Of a stretch of DNA of 64,000 nucleotides, positions 58,902 to 64,000 are shown in pieces; position 1 is the stretch's first letter, and each line of letters starts with the position of its first letter. The stretch comes from Acinetobacter pragensis (GTDB taxonomy: Bacteria > Pseudomonadota > Gammaproteobacteria > Pseudomonadales > Moraxellaceae). The notes beneath the pieces were generated by a model, which ran no database searches, was not told where the DNA came from, and saw nothing but the letters and a program-made list of their open reading frames with translations. The DNA lies in NCBI RefSeq assembly GCF_001605895.1, contig NZ_LUAW01000056.1, forward strand, positions 23,833 through 87,832, given 5' to 3'. Both the position numbers and the translations under genes were made by a program.

Positions 58902-59237
58902 ATGGCTATTGACTTAAAGCGCATTTTTAAAAGTATTCTTCAATTTAAATCAAAAATACGGCTGGAGCAGGTCTATAACATATTTATCAGTTTCATCATC
59001 CTGCTGATTCTTGTTTTGGGTTTACTGGCCTTAAACCGTCCAATTTCGGTCGAAAAATTTCATAATGTACTTAAAATTTCTGAACAGCAAAACTGTCCGG
59101 AATCTCAAAACTCAGCTTTGGCGCTTAGCCAGCAGCGGGAAATAAAAATGGGGCAATATCTTAAGTTGATGCATGCCTATCATGCTGAGACAGAACGGGC
59201 CCATCAGCTTCCGGCACAGGTGCTGGAGCAGCCTTAG
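58902..59237 (+). CDS. Single-helix membrane protein, unknown function
   Basis: 111 residues with one transmembrane helix (~26-46, IFISFIILLILVLGLLAL) and an extracytoplasmic helical region rich in Gln. GAGG lies seven bases before the ATG. Its last 77 bases overlap the 3' end of the convergent M16 gene. The function is unknown. The ribosome site and membrane pattern support it as real, although the 3' overlap weakens the case. Confidence 0.6.
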   Translation: MAIDLKRIFKSILQFKSKIRLEQVYNIFISFIILLILVLGLLALNRPISVEKFHNVLKISEQQNCPESQNSALALSQQREIKMGQYLKLMHAYHAETERAHQLPAQVLEQP

Positions 59238-60765
59238 GCGGAAGTGTTGACTTGGGTTCGCCAGCAGGGATGTTTTCTTTAGGAGTTAAATTGCCCTGCA
59301 GGATGTCATTTAATTCTATTTTATTCAGCTCTTTGCTCACGACAATCAATGTCATTTGATCTGGATGCAATTGCCTGCGGATTGCATTCTGTACATCTTC
59401 AGCAGTAATTTTCTCCAGCAGTTTAGGGTATTGATCTAAATAGTCTGCGGAGTGATGATAAAAGCCCAGCAAGCCCAGCTGTGAGTTGATTGAGCTGTTG
59501 CTGCTGTAGTTGTTTGGATAAGCGCGCAGCATGCCGGCTTTAACCTCTTCAAGCTGTTTACGGTCTATTGGCTGCTGTACAAAATCTGTCAGTGCTTTAT
59601 GCGCGACACGAATGCTGTCTATCAGCTGGTCTTGGCGTGTTGAATAGCTAAAGCTGAATGTCCCGGGAGACTGGCTGAAGCTGAATGCGCTGTAAGCGCC
59701 ATAGACATAACCGCGCTTTACCCGAAGTTCTTGCATGAGTACAGAATTGAATCCGCCGCCGCCAAATATTTTGTTGCCAATTTCCAGCGCTAAACGGTCA
59801 GGATCATTTCTTGTAGTTCCCAGTTGTCCAAACATCACATGCGCCTGTGTGGAACTGTAAGGCATATGTACAATATTCAGTGTCTTTTTGATTGCAGGAT
59901 TTGGCAGATCCTGCGCTTTTTCACCCTGTCTTAAATTGCCCGCAATGCGTTCAGAAAGTTTCAGCGCTTCTTTAGTAGACAGTTTTCCGGTAATGGCGAT
60001 ATTCATATTTTGCGCCACAATAAACTTATCCCGGAATTGCTTGAGGTATTCAGGCGTAATTTTTTTGAGACTGCCGTTGGTGCCCGTTATGGGCTCTGCA
60101 TAAGGGTGCTGCCCATAAATTTCACGATAAAATCGAATGCCCATTAAGCGGCTGGGGTTTTCCTGCAGCTGTTTTTGTCCTATTTGCGAGTTGCTGCGTG
60201 ACATATTGATGCTGCTGTTTTTAAAAGTGGCATTGCTGAGCACCTCCATCATCATGGCCAGCGCCGGTTCAAGTTTTTGAGGGTCTGATAGCACTCTTAG
60301 CTTGACAATAAACATGTCGCGATAAGATTGAATGCGGAACTGCGCGCCGCTTTGTTCAAAAGCGCTGGCGATTTGGTTGGCAGTAAATCTCTCAGTACCT
60401 TCATCCATCAGGCCTGCTGCCATATTGGAAAGACCGTATAGCCCTTTGCCGACTTCTAAATCCCGTGCTGAACCTGCATTGAAGGTCAATTGTATATCCA
60501 CCATGGGCAAATCTTGAGATTCGACAAATAAGGTGCGTACCTTATAGCGGTTTTTTAAGTCATGAACATAAGGCGCATGCGTTTCCAGCTGTTTCAGATT
60601 ATGCAGGCTTTGCAGGACAGGAATGGACTGCAGCTGGCTTGGATTGTCATTAATATCCGGTTCGGTATTTAAATAGCTGTCTGTCTGTTCGGCAAAAATT
60701 GCAGATGAACAGGCAAACATGGCGATAAAAATGATGGCGGTTTTATGGTGCATGAGGCTGTCCAT
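59161..60765 (-). CDS. M16-family peptidase-like subunit without zinc site
   Basis: 534 residues. A signal peptide (IIFIAMFACSSAIFA) is followed by two M16 halves. The HxxEH zinc motif is absent: the expected place reads GLSNMAAGLMDEGTERF. The C-terminal half has the Arg-Tyr pair region QELRVKRGYVYGAYS typical of the substrate-binding subunit. It starts at the stop of the catalytic partner (TAATG overlap), so the two form a heterodimer, as in other bacterial M16B pairs. It is periplasmic. The Pro-rich tail overlaps a convergent gene. Confidence 0.87.
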   Translation of the reverse strand: MDSLMHHKTAIIFIAMFACSSAIFAEQTDSYLNTEPDINDNPSQLQSIPVLQSLHNLKQLETHAPYVHDLKNRYKVRTLFVESQDLPMVDIQLTFNAGSARDLEVGKGLYGLSNMAAGLMDEGTERFTANQIASAFEQSGAQFRIQSYRDMFIVKLRVLSDPQKLEPALAMMMEVLSNATFKNSSINMSRSNSQIGQKQLQENPSRLMGIRFYREIYGQHPYAEPITGTNGSLKKITPEYLKQFRDKFIVAQNMNIAITGKLSTKEALKLSERIAGNLRQGEKAQDLPNPAIKKTLNIVHMPYSSTQAHVMFGQLGTTRNDPDRLALEIGNKIFGGGGFNSVLMQELRVKRGYVYGAYSAFSFSQSPGTFSFSYSTRQDQLIDSIRVAHKALTDFVQQPIDRKQLEEVKAGMLRAYPNNYSSNSSINSQLGLLGFYHHSADYLDQYPKLLEKITAEDVQNAIRRQLHPDQMTLIVVSKELNKIELNDILQGNLTPKENIPAGEPKSTLPPKAAPAPVPEADGPVLSQHDRHAST

Positions 60766-62177
60766 TATTTGGCTTTATTTTCAGGGGTCAGATATAAAGT
60801 GCTTAGGTTGTCTTTGATAAAGTAAGCATTTGCGACACGCTGGATATCTTGAGGGCTGACATTTTCATAATGTTTTGGAAGCTCATCCATTAAGCGGTAA
60901 CTCAAGCCGTTGACTTCTAAATTGCCAATCATTTTTGCCTGACCAGTAATATCATCCTGACTGTAAATTAAGCTGGAAATAAATCGGGTGGAGATACGCG
61001 AGACTTCAGCAGGATCAACCAGTTCATTCTTAAGCAGATCAATTTCGGTCTGAATGGCTTTTTGAGCATCTTGAAGAGACGTGCCGTCGGCAGGCAAAGC
61101 TGAAATAGAGAATAAACTGTCACCGCGGTTATACGGGTCATAAGATGCGCTGATGGCAGTCAGCAGTTTTTTGTCGCGGACTAAGCGGTCTTGAAGGCGG
61201 GATGAAATGCCGCTGTCTAAGATGCTGCGGATAATATTCAGCGCATAAGCATCTTGAGGGTCTTTTGCGGTGGCCAGCGAACGGACATTCCATGCCATGT
61301 ATAAATTCGGCACTTGCACTGCGGATTCAATTTCCATATGCCGGTAGCCTATGCGTTCAAACTCCAGAACATCATTGCGGGGCGGTATTTTTTTGGCGGC
61401 AATATCTCCGAAATATTTTTGAACCTGACGGATGGCTGCTTCTGATTCAACATCGCCCACAATCACTAAGACAGCATTATTAGGCGTATACCATTCTCTG
61501 TACCATGTTTTTAGATCATCCAGCTGAATGTTCTGCAGGTTTTTCATGTGTCCAATCACGGGTTGCCGGTAATGGCTGGTTGGATAGGCAATCCATTTGA
61601 AGCGTTCGAAGGCTAAAGCACGGGGGCTGTCATCGGTACGCAGCCGACGCTCTTCCATGACGACTTTCATTTCAGGCTCGAAGTCCTGCTGGCGCAGCAG
61701 CAGATTGCTCATGCGGTCCGCTTCAAGCTCAAGCGCCATTGGGAAATAGGTTTTGGGGTAAAGCTGGTAATAATTGGTGTAATTGGTGAAAGTGGCTGCA
61801 TTGATGCTGCCGCCGTAAATCCGGCTGAGGCGGGTGAATTCATCTTTGGGCACTTTGTTGGTGCCTTTGAACATCATGTGCTCAAGAGCGTGAGAAATAC
61901 CGAGCAGATTTCCGGATTCGTCACTGCTGCCCACTTTGTACCAAATTTGCGTCATCACCATAGGTGAGCGGTGGTCTTCTCGAATAATGACTTTTAATCC
62001 ATTTTTCAAGGTGGTTTCAAACGTGGTTCGAGCTAACTGACCGCGTGTATCTGCATGTAAATTAGAACTCAGCATGCATAAGCTGAGAAAACCGGCAGAT
62101 AAAATCTGAAAATTAAAAAAACTAAAATGTGTGCTGCAGATTATATTTTTGGACATGGAATCCCAAATAAAGCTCAT
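60765..62177 (-). CDS. M16 zinc metallopeptidase, catalytic subunit
   Basis: 470 residues with a signal peptide. The inverted zinc motif HxxEH is present: His96, Glu99 and His100 (SHALEHM); the third ligand is likely Glu176. The C-terminal M16 domain follows. It probably digests periplasmic peptides or assembles with the second subunit encoded directly downstream. The start may be 62177 or ATG at 62156, which gives a shorter leader. It is divergent from ftsY, a common neighbour arrangement in gammaproteobacteria. Confidence 0.92.
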   Translation of the reverse strand: MSFIWDSMSKNIICSTHFSFFNFQILSAGFLSLCMLSSNLHADTRGQLARTTFETTLKNGLKVIIREDHRSPMVMTQIWYKVGSSDESGNLLGISHALEHMMFKGTNKVPKDEFTRLSRIYGGSINAATFTNYTNYYQLYPKTYFPMALELEADRMSNLLLRQQDFEPEMKVVMEERRLRTDDSPRALAFERFKWIAYPTSHYRQPVIGHMKNLQNIQLDDLKTWYREWYTPNNAVLVIVGDVESEAAIRQVQKYFGDIAAKKIPPRNDVLEFERIGYRHMEIESAVQVPNLYMAWNVRSLATAKDPQDAYALNIIRSILDSGISSRLQDRLVRDKKLLTAISASYDPYNRGDSLFSISALPADGTSLQDAQKAIQTEIDLLKNELVDPAEVSRISTRFISSLIYSQDDITGQAKMIGNLEVNGLSYRLMDELPKHYENVSPQDIQRVANAYFIKDNLSTLYLTPENKAK

Positions 62178-62331
62178 GATTTCATTCTATTCTTTAGAAT
62201 CTGTAATTTGAACGCAAGTTCAGGTTGTTGTTTTTTGGTGTGTTGGGGTTCAAGCCGTGCTGAAAAGCTCAAAAATAAAGAACTTATGCTAGAATCAGCT
62301 TTTTTAACGCAATGCTTTTCAAGGATTCGGC

Positions 62332-63438
62332 ATGCAACAGCAATCTAATGGGCAGAATAATTTTTTGATTGATGCTGATATCGGAGATGATGATGTCACA
62401 TTACCGAGTTTACCTGCGGTAAATGTGCCAATCATCGAGACTCCAGAAGAACACGCTTCTGTTTCTGAGCCTGTAGCATCAGAAATACCGCAGCAGGAAG
62501 ATATGCAGTCTAAAGGCGGTTTCTTTGGCCGTATGAAAGAAGGCCTAACGAAGACCCGCAAAAACTTTACGGACGGCATGGTGAATATCCTGATCGGCGG
62601 TAAAGAAATTGATGATGAGTTGCTGGAAGAAGTTGAAGAGCAGCTTTTGGTTGCTGATATTGGTGTGGAAGCCACCAAAACGATTATTGCAAATTTAACT
62701 GAGCGTACTGAACGCGGTGATTTGATTTATTCGCACTCTTTGTATAAGGCGCTTCAGGAAGAATTGGTGGCATTGCTTGCACCGCGTGTAAAGCCTTTGC
62801 ATATCGATCCAAATAAAAATCCGTATGTAATTTTAGTTGTCGGTGTAAACGGTGTCGGTAAAACCACGACTATTGGCAAATTGGCCAAGCGTTTGCAGGG
62901 CGAAGGCAAAAAGGTCATGCTGGCTGCGGGTGATACATTCCGTGCAGCCGCGACAGAACAGCTGCAAATTTGGGGCGAGCGCAATAATATCGCTGTTGTT
63001 TCTCAAGGCCACGGTGCAGACAGTGCTTCAGTCATTTTTGATGCATTTGAAAGTGCGCGCGCTAAAGGTGTGGATGTGCTGATTGCCGATACTGCAGGCC
63101 GGCTGCACAATAAGAGTAACTTAATGCAGGAATTGACTAAAGTTAAACGGGTGATGCAGAAAATTGATGCGACTGCTCCGCATGAAGTGATGCTGGTGGT
63201 CGATGCAGGTACGGGGCAAAACGCAATTAATCAGGTGGAAATGTTTGATGAAGCGGTCGGTTTAACAGGGATTACCATTACCAAGCTGGACGGTACTGCT
63301 AAAGGCGGGGTCTTGTTTAATATTGCTAGCCGTACACACGTGCCGATTCGCTTTATTGGCGTTGGCGAAAAAATTGACGATTTACGCCCATTTTCTGCAA
63401 AATCATTTGTTGCAGCATTGTTTGAAACTGAAAAATAG
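62332..63438 (+). CDS. ftsY: Signal recognition particle receptor FtsY
   Basis: 368 residues. An acidic N-terminal A domain (~1-65) precedes the helical N domain ([19 protein letters not shown]) and the GTPase G domain. P-loop [15 protein letters not shown], the [11 protein letters not shown] motif, DTAGR, and [10 protein letters not shown] are present. FtsY binds Ffh with GTP and docks ribosomes at the membrane for co-translational insertion. The A domain is shorter than in E. coli. It is monocistronic with its own terminator. Confidence 0.97.
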   Translation: MQQQSNGQNNFLIDADIGDDDVTLPSLPAVNVPIIETPEEHASVSEPVASEIPQQEDMQSKGGFFGRMKEGLTKTRKNFTDGMVNILIGGKEIDDELLEEVEEQLLVADIGVEATKTIIANLTERTERGDLIYSHSLYKALQEELVALLAPRVKPLHIDPNKNPYVILVVGVNGVGKTTTIGKLAKRLQGEGKKVMLAAGDTFRAAATEQLQIWGERNNIAVVSQGHGADSASVIFDAFESARAKGVDVLIADTAGRLHNKSNLMQELTKVKRVMQKIDATAPHEVMLVVDAGTGQNAINQVEMFDEAVGLTGITITKLDGTAKGGVLFNIASRTHVPIRFIGVGEKIDDLRPFSAKSFVAALFETEK

Positions 63439-63480
63439 CAGCAATGGCTGTAAATTAGAATAATGTGTGATAAATCACAC

Positions 63481-63510
63481 AAACTCCGCCAAGTGCGGAG
63501 TTTTTTGTTT
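63481..63510 (+). terminator. ftsY terminator
   Basis: AAACTCCGC / GCGGAGTTT, a 9-bp stem with a CAAGT loop and a T6 tail. Confidence 0.85.
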
Positions 63511-63636
63511 TTAGTTATAACTGTTTGATTTAAAAAGCATCATAAGAGGGAGATAAGCGAATTAACTGACTGATAACTTTATTAGAATAAAGAAAATAAT
63601 GAGTTGTTTATTAATTTTAGATATCTGGGGATCGTG

Positions 63637-64000
63637 ATGGAATTATTAAATAAAATAGGTCATGTGCTGACTGCAGATTTGACAAAAGATTTTAAATTTA
63701 AAAAGAAGCAAACTGAGGGGCTAACTGAAATAACATTTGTCGATCAGCTTAAAAAAAGACGAAGCATTTATAAATTGGGGAAAAAGGTTCATTTCAGCCA
63801 AGCATATATTGCAGAACTTATTCAGGAATCAGTACGGAGCTGTCCATCTGCGTTTAACGCGCAGAGTACCCGAATTGCTGTGCTGTTTGGGGAATCCCAC
63901 CAGCAGTTTTGGAATATCGCAAAGGAAGTACAGAAACGTAATGTACCGAATGCTATTTTTGAAAGTGTGGCAATGAAAATCGATCAGTGCGCGAATGCAT
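63637..64000 (+). CDS. Nitroreductase-family protein (3' truncated by window end)
   Basis: The first 121 residues are present. From residue ~34 they match the nitroreductase fold: TFVDQLKKRRSIYKLGKKV is the FMN-binding start, followed by SPSAFN-like CPSAFNAQSTRIAVLFG. Such enzymes reduce nitro compounds or quinones with NAD(P)H. About 30 residues precede the usual family start, longer than expected. GGGG lies six bases before the ATG at 63637. The gene continues beyond the window. Confidence 0.8.
   Translation, partial: MELLNKIGHVLTADLTKDFKFKKKQTEGLTEITFVDQLKKRRSIYKLGKKVHFSQAYIAELIQESVRSCPSAFNAQSTRIAVLFGESHQQFWNIAKEVQKRNVPNAIFESVAMKIDQCANA

Noticed and set aside
63737-63976. 79-codon plus-strand frame near the window end
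   Set aside because: It is a shifted frame within the nitroreductase-like gene that begins at 63637 and stays open to the window end.

Overview
The window looks like chromosomal DNA of an Acinetobacter (Moraxellaceae, Gammaproteobacteria). Evidence: moderately low G+C, a BenM/CatM-type LysR regulator very close to the Acinetobacter proteins, the pyrG-kdsA-eno-ftsB-ispD cluster, a cydP-cydA-cydB-cydX-ybgE operon, metZ, the ybaB-recR pair, YcgL, and many small lipoproteins and envelope proteins typical of the genus. Genus placement rests on recalled family similarity; no search was run. No rRNA, tRNA, CRISPR array or insertion sequence was seen.

Layout. 1-2.5 kb: 3' part of tamB. 2.5-4 kb: xseB-xseA (exonuclease VII, minus). 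4.3-5.1 kb: a lipoprotein and a small unknown. 5.3-8 kb: acnB. 8-9.5 kb: a small AT-rich accessory patch with an Mrr-like restriction endonuclease and a 71-aa unknown. 9.6-14.5 kb: gltS, a Sel1-repeat protein interrupted by an amber codon, and a Fur-box-controlled TonB-dependent siderophore receptor. 14.7-20.6 kb: an Lrp/AsnC regulator, an alpha/beta hydrolase, small membrane proteins, brnQ and map. 20.9-31.5 kb: a regulator-rich metabolic stretch with three LysR proteins, a PadR protein with twin operators, a fadH-like reductase, an NTF2-like protein, hydrolases, an MFS exporter and dkgB.

31.6-38.5 kb is a core block: a lipoprotein, pyrG (CTP), kdsA (KDO for LPS), eno (glycolysis), ftsB (division), ispD (isoprenoids) and a RodA-type SEDS protein with unusual motifs. 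An AT-rich DUF6988-like gene (38.6 kb) separates it from the complete cytochrome bd operon (39.3-42.6 kb, minus), which includes both tiny subunits CydP and CydX. Next come a general porin, a HIT protein, a YARHG-like secreted protein, a 3-hydroxyisobutyrate dehydrogenase-like enzyme and a PhaC-like hydrolase divergent from metZ.

48.6-56.5 kb: ybaB-recR, rnd, ycgL, a membrane protein, a MoxR ATPase, a degenerate metallo-beta-lactamase-like protein lying between MoxR and its likely VWA partner, and a stand-alone trpB-like gene. 56.8-64 kb: CBS, DUF2750 and Sel1-like small proteins, two membrane proteins, an M16 peptidase pair (catalytic plus non-catalytic), ftsY, and the start of a nitroreductase-family gene cut by the window end.

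Most gene ends carry clear intrinsic terminators, several overlapping stop codons or serving both strands. No large novel system stands out. The best leads are local: a promoter-terminator overlap in front of the Mrr-like gene, twin PadR operators four helical turns apart, a structured leader before the siderophore receptor, a terminator-like hairpin in front of eno, the motif-divergent RodA, and the orphan trpB.
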